Of a stretch of 64,000 bases of DNA, positions 46,668 to 55,986 are shown one piece after another (the first letter of the stretch is position 1; each line of letters starts with the position of its first letter). The notes beneath the pieces are model-generated. The model saw nothing but the letters and a program-made list of their open reading frames with translations, was not told where the DNA came from and did not search any database. A program made the position numbers and the translations under genes. Origin of the DNA: Crocinitomicaceae bacterium (GTDB taxonomy: Bacteria; Bacteroidota; Bacteroidia; Flavobacteriales_D; Crocinitomicaceae); assembly GCA_016709005.1 (NCBI GenBank), contig JADJEU010000020.1, positions 62,001-126,000 of the forward strand. The letters are read 5' to 3'.

Positions 46668-47519
46668 ATGAAACTTTACCCAATCGAAACCGGAAAATTC
46701 AAATTAGACGGAGGCGCTATGTTTGGCGTGGTTCCTAAAACAATCTGGAGCAGAACCAATCCTGCAGACGACAATAATATGTGCCCCTGGAGCATGCGTT
46801 GTCTCTTGATCGAAAATGGAGACCGACTCATGCTGGTTGATACCGGAATTGGTGATAAACAAAGTGAACAGTTTTTCAGTCACTACTACTTATCCGGCGA
46901 TGCCACACTAAAATCCAGCATTGAAGCTGCCGGATTTTCATTGGATGATATCACTGATGTCATTTTAACTCACTTACATTTTGACCATTGCGGCGGCGCC
47001 ATTGCACGAAATGGAAATGAACAATTCAGACCTGTTTTTAAAAACGCAACATACTGGAGCAGCGAACGCCATTGGAAATGGGCTACTCAACCAAACGCAC
47101 GCGAAAAAGCATCTTTCTTAAAAGAAAATATTTTACCCATTGAAGAAAGTGGACAGCTTAAATTTATTGAACGCACCGGTGATTTTTCACAAAATGTTTT
47201 TGAAGGCATAGATTTCATTTTCGTAGATGGACATACTGATAGCATGATGCTTCCAATGATTCATCACAAGGATAAAAAAATTGTATTTATGGCAGATTTG
47301 TTGCCGAGCACCGGGCACATTCCGCTGCCCTATGTCATGGGCTATGACACGCGCCCATTGATCACATTGGATGAAAAAGGACGTTTCCTAAAAAAAGCTG
47401 CAGATGAAAATTTGATTCTCTTTTTGGAACATGATTTTTACAACGAATGCTGTACTGTTCAAAATACAGAAAAGGGCATTCGTTTAGACAAAACTTTTAC
47501 GCTGAATGAAATTTTGTAA
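46668..47519 (+). CDS. Metallo-beta-lactamase-fold hydrolase
   Basis: A 283-residue soluble protein with the metal-binding motif HLHFDHCGG (HxHxDH) near residue 105, later metal ligands in VDGHTDSMM near 190 and LEHDFYNECC near 262. The layout is that of the quorum-quenching lactonase/AttM-like and related glyoxalase II groups. A two-zinc hydrolase of an ester, lactone or thioester is expected; the substrate cannot be decided. ATG 46668 is preferred over the TTG immediately before it. The neighbours (Mpl divergent, outer-membrane proteins downstream) give no hint. Confidence 0.85.
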   Translation: MKLYPIETGKFKLDGGAMFGVVPKTIWSRTNPADDNNMCPWSMRCLLIENGDRLMLVDTGIGDKQSEQFFSHYYLSGDATLKSSIEAAGFSLDDITDVILTHLHFDHCGGAIARNGNEQFRPVFKNATYWSSERHWKWATQPNAREKASFLKENILPIEESGQLKFIERTGDFSQNVFEGIDFIFVDGHTDSMMLPMIHHKDKKIVFMADLLPSTGHIPLPYVMGYDTRPLITLDEKGRFLKKAADENLILFLEHDFYNECCTVQNTEKGIRLDKTFTLNEIL

Positions 47520-47572
47520 CTAGTCATGTCACTACTTTAAGACTCCACTGAATTAAATTTCGAACACATTTC

Positions 47573-48466
47573 ATGAATCTGCAATCTGGATTATTTTTTG
47601 CCTTGACCTTACTCTTTCAATCTAGTTTGATGGCGCAACCCAAAGTCAAGTACTCACCAGCTTGGTTTGGACCTAACGCAAATCCTGTACCTGAATTTAC
47701 CGGCGCAATTATTCCGTCTAAAACTCAATTCACCGTGATGAGTGATGTCTATTTTGGTTACGGAGACTTTACCTTGAGTGGTCGTTTTAAAGTTGAAGTT
47801 CCATTGATTCCTGAGTATGTTGCGATCAAGGTTTGGTGTACACCATTTGAGTACTTTAAGGTAACGCCCGCATTGGCAGATAACAGGGACATGTTAAAGG
47901 CAGAGGGTGTTGCCATTGGTGATTATTATGTTCAAACGCGAATCCGGGTTATGCAAGAAAGCAAACGCGGCGTTGATATGGTAATTAATACCACTTTAAA
48001 AACTGCATCAGGAACAGGCCAACCCAACAAAAGATACTTCAACACAGCTGGCTACTATTTTGATTTTGAACTCGGAAAATCCTTTGAATTGGGTGCGGCA
48101 TCAAAAACAAAAATGAGATTATCTACCGATCTTGGATTTATGAGTTGGGATGTTTCAGCTAACACACAAGACGATGCTTTGATGTATGGCGCAAAAATTA
48201 GTTTTATGGGGCCACGCTGGGAATCTATAACTACACTTGCAGGTTACTGGGGTTGGATGCATACCCATGAAAAATACGGCGCTGATTTTGGAGATGTACC
48301 ACTTGTTATTTCTACAAAATTAATTTACACTAAAAACGATTATTCTATTTTCGCACAATATCAGTATGGAATTCAAAATTTTCAATACCATCAAATCAGG
48401 ATTGGAACCAAATTCAGTTTTCAAAAACTAACTCCTGATTTCAGCAAATTGTCGAAATCCAATTGA
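47573..48466 (+). CDS. Outer-membrane-associated protein of unknown function
   Basis: A 297-residue exported protein (signal peptide ending FQSSLMAQ). The mature part shows beta strands such as FTVMSDVYFGYGDFTLSGRF, YYFDFELGKSFELG and NDYSIFAQYQYGIQNFQYHQIRIGTKFSF, the last like a barrel closing strand. I recognise no family. It is followed directly by a PagL-like barrel gene (21 bp between the stop at 48466 and ATG 48487), so the two may form an envelope operon. Confidence 0.62.
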   Translation: MNLQSGLFFALTLLFQSSLMAQPKVKYSPAWFGPNANPVPEFTGAIIPSKTQFTVMSDVYFGYGDFTLSGRFKVEVPLIPEYVAIKVWCTPFEYFKVTPALADNRDMLKAEGVAIGDYYVQTRIRVMQESKRGVDMVINTTLKTASGTGQPNKRYFNTAGYYFDFELGKSFELGAASKTKMRLSTDLGFMSWDVSANTQDDALMYGAKISFMGPRWESITTLAGYWGWMHTHEKYGADFGDVPLVISTKLIYTKNDYSIFAQYQYGIQNFQYHQIRIGTKFSFQKLTPDFSKLSKSN

Positions 48467-48486
48467 AACTTTTTACATATTACGAA

Positions 48487-49746
48487 ATGTACATGACCGG
48501 CATATTAAAAAAATTCAGCAAGAACTACTTCAGCAAAACTAGTCGCAACCTATTTGCTCTTAGTGTGCTCTTTTTATCGTATAGTGCATCTGCACAAGAT
48601 GAGCGGGCACAAATTCCAAAGCGCATGCAGCAAGCTTACTTTGAAATTAATGTGGGTTCAATCAATTATCCATTTGGACAAAAACACATGGAGCCGGGCT
48701 ATACACTTACTGAATCTGTTCTAGTTCCTCACACTGCGGTTCGGCTCATACTTGCAGGATATGATTTCAACAAATATCTTTCAGCACAGATCACGTATAT
48801 GCGTCCTGTTCTATGGGTAAAATATACTTACAGTCTTGATGCTGATATTGCACAAACAGAATACTCGAGTACAGTTTGGATGAATGTCGGGGGCTTGACA
48901 CTGAAACCAACTCTTCCTATCGGCAAACGATTTTCAATTTATGGTGAGTTTGGTTTGGGTATCATTACACGACACGGCTTTGAAGATTATGCAGGAAACC
49001 CAATCATCAAAGATTTAAACTATGCTACATTTCTATTTGGTGCAGGTGTGAAATATCGATTGAGTGATCGTTGGGCCGCACAAATCTGTTCTAATTTTTC
49101 ACCTTCCAGTACAAAAAATAATCAGCCATACACCTCATTTATTGGTGGTGGATTTGTTTGTCACCTCAGACCTTTTTCAGATAAAAAAATTGAGAAAGGA
49201 ATTGCAAATGGATTCATCAATCCAAAACAATGGTTTCAGGTTGGATATACAAGCAATGTTCTTGGATACGGTGTAAACAATTTTGTATCTGAAGGAAAAG
49301 TTCCGATTTTTTGGGGAGGTAATGCAGAAGTTAGACAAGGACTTACCTTAAACTATCAGCGCAATGTTTTGCACGGTGCAAAAATATTTGCATTAGACTG
49401 GGGCGTGAATACTTCAATCTGGCAGACCAATGCGAAGCGTGAAACTTTTTTTACAGTGTCATTATTTCCAGTGTTCAGATTTAATTTCCTGCACACCAAA
49501 CCTGTTGATTTTTATTTCTATTATTCAGTTGCAGGACCAACATTCATGTCTAAAAAAGTATTGGATGATTTTCAAATGGGATCGCATTTTACCTTTATGG
49601 ATAACATGGGACTTGGCGCATTTTTTGGAGAAAAACGAAACCTCAACGCTGAACTTAAAATTGGTCACTACTCAAACGGAAATATCTTTACAGAGAATCA
49701 ATCTGTAAAAGTTCCGTTGTCTTTGAACTTAGGCTTTGGTTTTTAA
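48487..49746 (+). CDS. PagL-like outer-membrane protein (lipid A deacylase-related), with N-terminal barrel-like domain
   Basis: About 419 residues from ATG 48487. A signal segment ends at YSASAQ. The N-terminal half (residues 25-210) is a beta-rich domain with SVLVPHTAVRLILAGYDF; the C-terminal half matches acyloxyacyl hydrolase/PagL: FYFYYSVAGPTFMSKKVLD, GSHFTFMDNMGLGAFFGEKRN and HYSNGN, where His and Ser fit the catalytic His-x-Ser of PagL. The usual acidic triad member about 12 residues after the Ser is occupied by Lys (SVKVPLSL); a Glu seven residues after it could substitute. Activity on lipid A is therefore uncertain. An alternative TTG start at 48463 overlaps the previous stop. Confidence 0.65.
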   Translation: MYMTGILKKFSKNYFSKTSRNLFALSVLFLSYSASAQDERAQIPKRMQQAYFEINVGSINYPFGQKHMEPGYTLTESVLVPHTAVRLILAGYDFNKYLSAQITYMRPVLWVKYTYSLDADIAQTEYSSTVWMNVGGLTLKPTLPIGKRFSIYGEFGLGIITRHGFEDYAGNPIIKDLNYATFLFGAGVKYRLSDRWAAQICSNFSPSSTKNNQPYTSFIGGGFVCHLRPFSDKKIEKGIANGFINPKQWFQVGYTSNVLGYGVNNFVSEGKVPIFWGGNAEVRQGLTLNYQRNVLHGAKIFALDWGVNTSIWQTNAKRETFFTVSLFPVFRFNFLHTKPVDFYFYYSVAGPTFMSKKVLDDFQMGSHFTFMDNMGLGAFFGEKRNLNAELKIGHYSNGNIFTENQSVKVPLSLNLGFGF

Positions 49747-49897
49747 TTGGGCTCAACATCATTCGAAAAGCTAAAGACAGCAAAGGATTAGACGTTTCTT
49801 AAACTTGATTCAATAAGATTTTTTCTTTCGATTTTAATTTATTCTGGTGGATTTGCTTATTTTAGGAAGACCTAACCCCCTTTGAACACCAGTCCTT

Positions 49898-51400
49898 ATG
49901 AACAAGTATCTCATCGAACTGATCAAACTTCAGACTTCTGTAATTCTTCCAGGCTTTGGATCTTTAATGATTGGAAATTCTAAAACAGGCAAAATTGTTT
50001 TTAATCCATTGCTGAAATTTAATGACGGCGCACTAGCTAAATACATTGCACAAAAAGAAGGTGTCGATCAGCAAAATGCGCAAAACCAAATTGCAAAATT
50101 TGTACGTGAAATTGAAGCAGAACTTGGAAAAGGAAATTCATTTGGTATTTTTCAATTGGGAAAATTTGTAAAAAACAGCAAAGGCGAAGTTGAATTCATT
50201 CACGAAGGAGACGCTATCATGCCTCCGGCACAAGCAGCAAAACCAGTCGCAGCCAAGGAGGTTAAGGAACCGGTTGTTGAGAAAAAAGCAGAGCCAAAAC
50301 AAGAACTGAAAGCAGAAGTTGAAAAGGAAAATAAACCTGTTGTTGAGCAAAAAGCAGAAGCAATTGTTGCCAAAACACCAGAAGTAAAAAGTGAAAGTTT
50401 ACTTGACAAATTAAAATCTTCTGAAGCAAAAACTGAAACTCAAATTACGGACGCTTCAAAACTAGCCGAATCCAAAGCAAAAGAGGAAGCATCCAAACAA
50501 ATCAAAAACAGCTTTACGCCAGATGATAAAAAATCTGAAGTTGAAAAACCAAAAGCAGACGAAAAGCCGATTGAAATTACCAAGAATATTCCATTAGCCG
50601 AAGCGAGTAAAAAAGATCCGGCTGCACAAGAAAAGAATGTCTTTAAACCAGCTGATGCTGCAAAAAAAGAAGTTGAAAAGGTTGAGTCCAAAGCGGAAGA
50701 AAAACTAGTGGCTGCTTCTGATTCTATCAAGTCTGACAGCAAATCAAACGAAGCAAAAGCAGACGATTCAAAAACTAAAAAACCTGAACCTCCTAAAAAA
50801 GAATCTGTCAAAGAAAAGTTCAAAAAAGATAAACCACAAAAAGTAAAACACGAAAATCCGGAAAATAAAAAACCAAAAAAGAAAAAGCGTTGGTTGGTGT
50901 GGTTGATTTTATTGATCATCGTTGGTGGCGGATCAGCAGCCGGCTGGATGTATCAGGATCAGATTAAATCATTCCTGTTTGCAGGTGTTGGTGATCATGA
51001 CAAAGACTCTACCCACACCACAACACCAGATCATACGCATGATTCAACGACCGTTTCTCATGACACGGAAATTATTCCGGAAGACACTTCCGTAACTGAA
51101 GAAATTGTTGAAGAAATAGTTGAAGAGCCGGTTGAAGAAGTCAAAGAAAAACCAGTGGTCAATCATTCTTCACCAGGTGGAACATATCATATCATCGGCA
51201 ATGCTTTTTCAAGTGAAAAAAATGCAGAGAACTATGTCAACAAAATGAAAGAGAAAGGATACAGTGCACAGAATATTGGAAAATACAACGGGCTTTATCT
51301 GGTTTCTTTAAAATCATTTGGTTCTAAAGATGAAGCAAAAAACAACCTCTCTTCTGTCAAAGCAGATGCAGAAGGAGCTTATGTATTTACCGCAAAATAG
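49898..51400 (+). CDS. HU-CCDC81 and SPOR domain cell-envelope protein
   Basis: A 500-residue protein of the Bacteroidota HU/SPOR type. Residues 1-105 are an HU-like CCDC81 DNA-binding-type domain (YLIELIKLQTSVILPGFGSL). A long Lys/Glu/Ala-rich linker follows to about residue 325. A basic stop-transfer region and one membrane helix (RWLVWLILLIIVGGGSAAGW) near 330-350 come next, then an acidic segment and a C-terminal SPOR domain (GTYHIIGNAFSSEKNAENYV) that would bind septal peptidoglycan outside the inner membrane. The topology puts the HU domain in the cytoplasm, so the protein could tie the chromosome to the wall. That tether idea is inference. Confidence 0.82.
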   Translation: MNKYLIELIKLQTSVILPGFGSLMIGNSKTGKIVFNPLLKFNDGALAKYIAQKEGVDQQNAQNQIAKFVREIEAELGKGNSFGIFQLGKFVKNSKGEVEFIHEGDAIMPPAQAAKPVAAKEVKEPVVEKKAEPKQELKAEVEKENKPVVEQKAEAIVAKTPEVKSESLLDKLKSSEAKTETQITDASKLAESKAKEEASKQIKNSFTPDDKKSEVEKPKADEKPIEITKNIPLAEASKKDPAAQEKNVFKPADAAKKEVEKVESKAEEKLVAASDSIKSDSKSNEAKADDSKTKKPEPPKKESVKEKFKKDKPQKVKHENPENKKPKKKKRWLVWLILLIIVGGGSAAGWMYQDQIKSFLFAGVGDHDKDSTHTTTPDHTHDSTTVSHDTEIIPEDTSVTEEIVEEIVEEPVEEVKEKPVVNHSSPGGTYHIIGNAFSSEKNAENYVNKMKEKGYSAQNIGKYNGLYLVSLKSFGSKDEAKNNLSSVKADAEGAYVFTAK

Positions 51401-51403
51401 ACT

Positions 51404-51958
51404 ATGAAAAAATTCAGCCCCTTTATTATTCTTCCTTTTTTGATTTCCTGCGGCGGGAATTCTGAAAATACGTCAGATAATTCAGATACAACGAATATAC
51501 AGAAGCCGCTCGAACCTTGTTTGATTTGCGTGCGTGACGCAGATTACAATCCAGCCTTTGTCAATGAAAAAGGAGATACAATAATTCCATTTGGCAAGTA
51601 TTCAGAATCCTTTCAAGATACCATCTACACATTCGGTTCGGTCTACGATACAGCACGCAGTGGCTTCTTTGCAATCGATCTTAGCGGTTCAGAATTATTT
51701 GAAGTTTTTGCTTTTGAAAACGGCCCTGATTATATCGAAGAAGGAACTTTCAGAATTGTGAAAGATGATAAAATTGGTTATGCCAATGAAGCCGGTGAAA
51801 TAATTATTGAGCCTCAATATACTTGCGCATTTCCTTTTCAGGATGGTAAAGCAAAAGTAGCGCTGAACTGCACTGAGACACTCGAATTTGAAATGACCAA
51901 ATGGGAAAGTGACGAATGGTTTTTCATCAATCAGGCAGGAGAAATTGTTCCGGAATAA
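51404..51958 (+). CDS. WG-repeat lipoprotein
   Basis: A 184-residue lipoprotein with lipobox FLISCGG. The mature part contains WG/KWG-type repeats: NPAFVNEKGDTIIPFGKY near residue 50, KIGYANEAGEIIIEPQY near 125 and EWFFINQAGEIVPE at the end. These repeats form beta structures in envelope proteins of unclear ligand. The gene starts 3 bp after the HU/SPOR gene, so it belongs to the same operon. The stop overlaps the next ATG (TAATG). Confidence 0.8.
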   Translation: MKKFSPFIILPFLISCGGNSENTSDNSDTTNIQKPLEPCLICVRDADYNPAFVNEKGDTIIPFGKYSESFQDTIYTFGSVYDTARSGFFAIDLSGSELFEVFAFENGPDYIEEGTFRIVKDDKIGYANEAGEIIIEPQYTCAFPFQDGKAKVALNCTETLEFEMTKWESDEWFFINQAGEIVPE

Positions 51959-52484
51959 TGAAACTTGTTTACGACTTTGACTTGAAAGACTGGATGGCTT
52001 TTCAAGAAAACTATCTGGATAATTCAAAACAATTTCGCACGCATCAAAACGATTGTAACTGATTGTTTCCATCATTTGGTTAGAATAGTCCTAGTAGAGT
52101 TACAACCTGGGAAACTTTAGTCTTCTTGGCGCAGGAATTTTGCTGGTTGCATCTATTTTTTGGATTGTTTTTTATCCCCGACGTTTCAAAAATTCCGCAT
52201 TGAAAAGGGCAAAAAAATTACTTGCCGAAGGTGATAACAGCGGCTACCTCGGTAAACATGAAATTGAATTTACAAATGATGAAATTAAAAGCACGGTGCC
52301 TCAATCCACCTCAACAATCAATTGGAAAGGTATTACCAGATTTATTGAAACCGATCAATATTATTTTCTCTATAATTCAGCTGCATCAGCACTAATCATT
52401 CCCAAATTCAAATTGCAAATCAGTGACGCAGAAAAAGCAGAATTGGATAAATTGATCAAGTCAAAAGTTATTCATCCAGCTTAA
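51958..52484 (+). pseudogene. YcxB-like membrane protein, decayed
   Basis: An ATG overlapping the previous stop opens MKLVYDFDLKDWMAFQENYL, as in YcxB-like proteins, but the frame is lost after QFR. Corresponding protein continues in the next frame as RIKTIVT, then in the third frame as IVSIIWLE, followed by TAG, TAG, TAG between 52086 and 52097, and finally an intact C-terminal part from about 52101 (NLGNFSLLGAGILLVASIFW to KSKVIHPA). The C-terminal half holds the second membrane helix and the INWKGITRFIETDQYYFLY domain segment. Two shifts plus three stops in about 60 bases are more than a homopolymer slip would explain, so this looks like a real or locally corrupted gene. Confidence 0.6.
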
Positions 52485-52723
52485 GCTGTATTTTCTTATT
52501 TCATTTACTTCTCATCGCAGCAAAAAATTTCACTGGAAATTTTGCAAGATTATCTGGTCTAGTTCAACCGAAATCATCTCGAACTTAAAAAAAAACAGGC
52601 TTCTTTTAACGTTTGATTTTCAGTTCTTTAAATATTTTTGTTTAACTTTTATGCGTTTTTATTAAACAATTTTAGTCATTAGTTGTTTAAACATATATCT
52701 AACTCATTCTTAAAACAAATAAT

Positions 52724-54421
52724 ATGAAAAAAGATCTATTTAAATCGCTGCTCCTCTTTTTTGGAGTTAGTTTGGCTAGCGCAACAATTAATGCACAAAC
52801 AGCGCGCGTGCAAGTAATTCACAATTCTGCAGATGCTTTAGTAGAGGAAGTAGATGTCTATTTAGGCAACACACTTCTCCTGGATGATTTTGCATTCAGA
52901 ACAGCTTCAGCTTTTATTGATGCACCGGCAGGATCACTTATTACAATCTCTGTAGCTCCATCAAGCAGTACTTCCGTGCTTGATGCAATTGCAGATTTTG
53001 ACTATACATTAACGGATGGTGAAACCTATATTCTGGTAGCGGATGGAATTGTAAGTCCAATGGGATATGCTCCCGCTACTCCATTTGGATTATCTGTTTA
53101 TGCAATGGGAAGAGAAGAAGCATCAACGTCTGGAGAGACGGATGTATTGGTTCATCACGGATCAACCGATGCTCCGACAGTAGATGTAGTAGAAGTAGGT
53201 GTTGGAGCTGGTACAATTGTGAACGATGCACCTTATGGTGCATTTTCAGGATACCTTGAACTTGCTACTGACGACTATGTTTTGGAAGTTAGAAATTCTG
53301 CAGGAACAGTAACTGTTGCATCGTACGATGCTCCGCTTGCAACGCTTGGATTAGAAGATTCAGCATTAGTAGTTTTAGCTTCAGGATTTTTAGATCCATC
53401 AGTAAATTCAAACGGACCAGCATTTGGTCTATGGGTAGCTTTGCCTGAAGGAGGAGATTTAATTGAACTTCCTGTTTCCAAATCACGTGTACAAGTAATT
53501 CACAATTCAGCAGATGCTGCCGCTGCAACTGTAGATGTTTATTTAAACGGTGATATGTTACTTGACAACTTCGCTTTCAGAACTGCATCGCCATTTGTTG
53601 ATTTAAACTCTGGTGTTACTAACTCAATCGCTATCGCTCCAGGAAATAGTATGTCTGTGTTAGATGCACTTGTTACTATCGACTACAATCTTGAAAGCGG
53701 CGCTACTTATATTTTAGTAGCAGATGGTATCATCAGCGGAAGTGGATATGCTCCTGCAACTCCATTCAGCGTTGAAGTTTATGACATGGGTAGAGAAGTA
53801 GCGACGGTATCTACGAACACAGATGTTTTAGTTCACCATGGTTCCACTGATGCTCCTACAGTTGATGCAGTAGAAACAGGAGCTGGAGCAGGAACGATTG
53901 TTAACGATGCATCCTATGGAGATTTTGCAGGATATCTTGAATTAGCAACCGCTGATTATATTATTGCGATCAAGGATGAAACAGGTACAACAACTGTTGC
54001 ATCATACAGTGCACCATTGGCATCTTTAAATTTAGATGGTGAAGCAATTGTAGTGCTTGCATCCGGATTTTTGGATCCTTCAGTGAATTCAAACGGACCT
54101 GCATTTGGACTATGGGTAGCATTGGCTGCCGGAGGCAACCTCGTTGAACTTCCGGTTGGTTATGCATCGATTGATAAATCAAATACGGCGCAACCAATTA
54201 TTTTCCCAAATCCGGCAAATGAAAATCTGACAATCAACTTGAATGGCTTTGCAGCAGAATCAATTCAGATAATTTCAATGGATGGAAAAGTAGTTTACAA
54301 CAATACAATTGTTGCTGAGAATTTCCAATTAGATCTTTCTTCTGTTGAAAACGGATTTTATTTAGTTCAATTGACTAATGTAAATGGAGTGAATTCCCAA
54401 ACAATTCAAGTGATCAAATAG
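52724..54421 (+). CDS. DUF4397 tandem-repeat protein with type IX secretion sorting domain
   Basis: A 565-residue cell-surface protein. Signal peptide (residues 1-24, ending INAQ), then two DUF4397 copies of about 230 residues each, starting ARVQVIHNSADA near 26 and SRVQVIHNSADA near 255. The copies share long identical stretches such as FLDPSVNSNGPAFGLWVAL and DVLVHHGSTDAPTVD. The last 75 residues (IIFPNPANENLTINL to the Lys end) are a type A T9SS C-terminal domain, which directs export through the type IX system. It has no recognised enzymatic residues. A strong terminator follows. Role: probable adhesin or surface-layer component, by analogy only. Confidence 0.88.
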   Translation: MKKDLFKSLLLFFGVSLASATINAQTARVQVIHNSADALVEEVDVYLGNTLLLDDFAFRTASAFIDAPAGSLITISVAPSSSTSVLDAIADFDYTLTDGETYILVADGIVSPMGYAPATPFGLSVYAMGREEASTSGETDVLVHHGSTDAPTVDVVEVGVGAGTIVNDAPYGAFSGYLELATDDYVLEVRNSAGTVTVASYDAPLATLGLEDSALVVLASGFLDPSVNSNGPAFGLWVALPEGGDLIELPVSKSRVQVIHNSADAAAATVDVYLNGDMLLDNFAFRTASPFVDLNSGVTNSIAIAPGNSMSVLDALVTIDYNLESGATYILVADGIISGSGYAPATPFSVEVYDMGREVATVSTNTDVLVHHGSTDAPTVDAVETGAGAGTIVNDASYGDFAGYLELATADYIIAIKDETGTTTVASYSAPLASLNLDGEAIVVLASGFLDPSVNSNGPAFGLWVALAAGGNLVELPVGYASIDKSNTAQPIIFPNPANENLTINLNGFAAESIQIISMDGKVVYNNTIVAENFQLDLSSVENGFYLVQLTNVNGVNSQTIQVIK

Positions 54422-54454
54422 CAATTTCTGGTTAAGCACAGGTTAATACAAAAG

Positions 54455-54492
54455 ACTACCTCGTTCAATTTGAGCGGGGTAGTTTTTTTTTT
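54455..54492 (+). terminator. Intrinsic terminator after the DUF4397 gene
   Basis: ACTACCTCG pairs with CGGGGTAGT around a short AT-rich loop, followed by a run of more than eight T residues, 33 bases after the stop codon. Confidence 0.85.
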
Positions 54493-54629
54493 CAGGAGAT
54501 TTGATTAAAAGAAATAGTGGTTAAAACCGGTTCAAATGTCATTTGATACTAACTGATTTTATGCCTGATAATTTTCGGGTTGTAAACAGGAGACTTTTTT
54601 AGAAGTGAATGAGGAGATTTTACAATTTA

Positions 54630-55076
54630 TTATTCTGCAGTACTCAAAATCTCCCAGGTATGATCAGCTAATAATTTCACTGTTGCCTGCCAGCTAAAAT
54701 CATCTTTGCGCGTTGATCTGCCCCATTCGTTTGGACCAATAACAGAAAGGACTTGCCCACCTTCTTTTGTTTCGTAGAGATGATAGGTATGATTGATGAT
54801 AGGCTCAAAACGGAATTCAGCCTGATAAATTTTTTCTGAGATTTCTTTTCGTGTGGTGATCTTTTTGGCTTGTTCTGCCAGCAACTGCATTTGCTCATAA
54901 ATCTGTGTAAGCTGCTGATCAGTCTGATGCTCCATGGCAGAGATGGCGTTGCCTTTAATTCGGCCTTTATCTTCAGGCTTAATCAAGGCACTGCCCACGT
55001 GATGTGCATACTCCAGCGAGTGCGGGGTATCCGTCACTTTATCTTTATCAATCGGATTTTGGAAAGTATCACTCAT
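54630..55076 (-). CDS. DUF2452 protein
   Basis: A 148-residue soluble protein from ATG 55076 (MSDTFQNPIDKDKV). It contains the DUF2452 core TPHSLEYAHHVGSALIKPEDKGRIKG near residue 17 and IYQAEFRFEPIINHTYHLYE with SVIGPNEWG in the second half. The family is widespread in Bacteroidota and lacks a known function. A longer frame starting at 55103 runs through a promoter box and is rejected. No neighbours on the same strand. Confidence 0.8.
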   Translation of the reverse strand: MSDTFQNPIDKDKVTDTPHSLEYAHHVGSALIKPEDKGRIKGNAISAMEHQTDQQLTQIYEQMQLLAEQAKKITTRKEISEKIYQAEFRFEPIINHTYHLYETKEGGQVLSVIGPNEWGRSTRKDDFSWQATVKLLADHTWEILSTAE

Positions 55077-55092
55077 CTTAATTAATCTCTTA

Positions 55093-55100
55093 CAAAGATA
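55093..55100 (-). promoter_or_regulatory. -7 promoter element (TATCTTTG, minus strand) of the DUF2452 gene
   Basis: Read on the minus strand, TATCTTTG matches TAnnTTTG and ends 16 bases before the ATG at 55076. Confidence 0.45.
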
Positions 55101-55155
55101 CATAATGCCTGAAATCCAAAAAAGTTTCTAAATTCATCTCAAAATTTAAACTACT

Positions 55156-55983
55156 ATGGGAATCGGATTATTAATTGGCGGCGCCGTGGTTGCGCTGATA
55201 GGCTTTTTTCTTTGGATGTCAAAAAGCAAAAAAGAAGGTAAAAACGCAATTCTTTCAGTGACTGAAACTTCGAAAGTCAGCGAGATCAATGAAAATTTTG
55301 AGAGCATGCGCTCATCCATGGGAAATGGAAATTTCACACATTTCTGTGAGATCAAAGGTGTCGCTTTTTCTGACTCACCAATCACCTCTGAACTTGCAAA
55401 AAAACAAGTGGTTTATTTTTCTGCCAAAGTAGTTCATGAATATGAGCGTTTGGAGACTAAAAAAGACTCGAATGGCAACACTACAAAATCGTGGGTAAAA
55501 AAGTCAGATGTAGTTTCTGACAATACCAATTGGGCGAACGGATTTGGTGTAAAAGATGAATCTGGCTTCATTTTAATTGATCCTGCAAAAGCAGAATTAC
55601 ATGCCATTCAAATTCACTCCAATTTTGAAAAAGGAGAACCGAATGCGGATGCACTTGTAAAATTTAAAATTGGTGGAATGTCATTTGGAATTGGTGACAG
55701 AACTCCAGACAAAAGAACCATTGGATATCGCTATACAGAAACTGCAATTCCAATGAATCAAAACTTATATGTTCTTGGAGATGCGAACGATCGTGAAGGC
55801 AGACTGATGGTTTCAAAACCAAAAGACAGCAAACAACCGTTCATCGTATCTACAAAATCAGAAACTGAACTTGCCGGAGAACTTGGCTCTTCAATCAAAG
55901 GGTTGAAAATTGGCGCTTACATTTGTTGGGGACTAGGTGCGGGATTAGCTGTTTTTGGTCTGATCAAAATGATAATGCCATAG
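55156..55983 (+). CDS. GIDE-domain (MULAN-like) membrane protein
   Basis: A 275-residue protein with one membrane helix at each end: GIGLLIGGAVVALIGFFLWM at the N-terminus and AYICWGLGAGLAVFGLIKMI at the C-terminus. Between them lies the GIDE/BAM-type domain of the mitochondrial E3 ligase MULAN, with the phrases FCEIKGVAFSDSPITSEL, VVYFSAKVVHEYERLE and FILIDPAKAEL. There is no RING finger, so ligase activity is not expected; the domain is likely a ligand-binding fold facing the periplasm. It is common in bacteria, with no known role. Confidence 0.75.
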   Translation: MGIGLLIGGAVVALIGFFLWMSKSKKEGKNAILSVTETSKVSEINENFESMRSSMGNGNFTHFCEIKGVAFSDSPITSELAKKQVVYFSAKVVHEYERLETKKDSNGNTTKSWVKKSDVVSDNTNWANGFGVKDESGFILIDPAKAELHAIQIHSNFEKGEPNADALVKFKIGGMSFGIGDRTPDKRTIGYRYTETAIPMNQNLYVLGDANDREGRLMVSKPKDSKQPFIVSTKSETELAGELGSSIKGLKIGAYICWGLGAGLAVFGLIKMIMP

Positions 55984-55986
55984 TAA

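Noticed and set aside
50440..50919. A long Ser/Phe-rich minus-strand frame of 159 codons.
   Set aside because: It is the complement of the Lys/Glu/Ala-rich linker of the HU/SPOR gene, whose codon bias keeps the opposite strand open.
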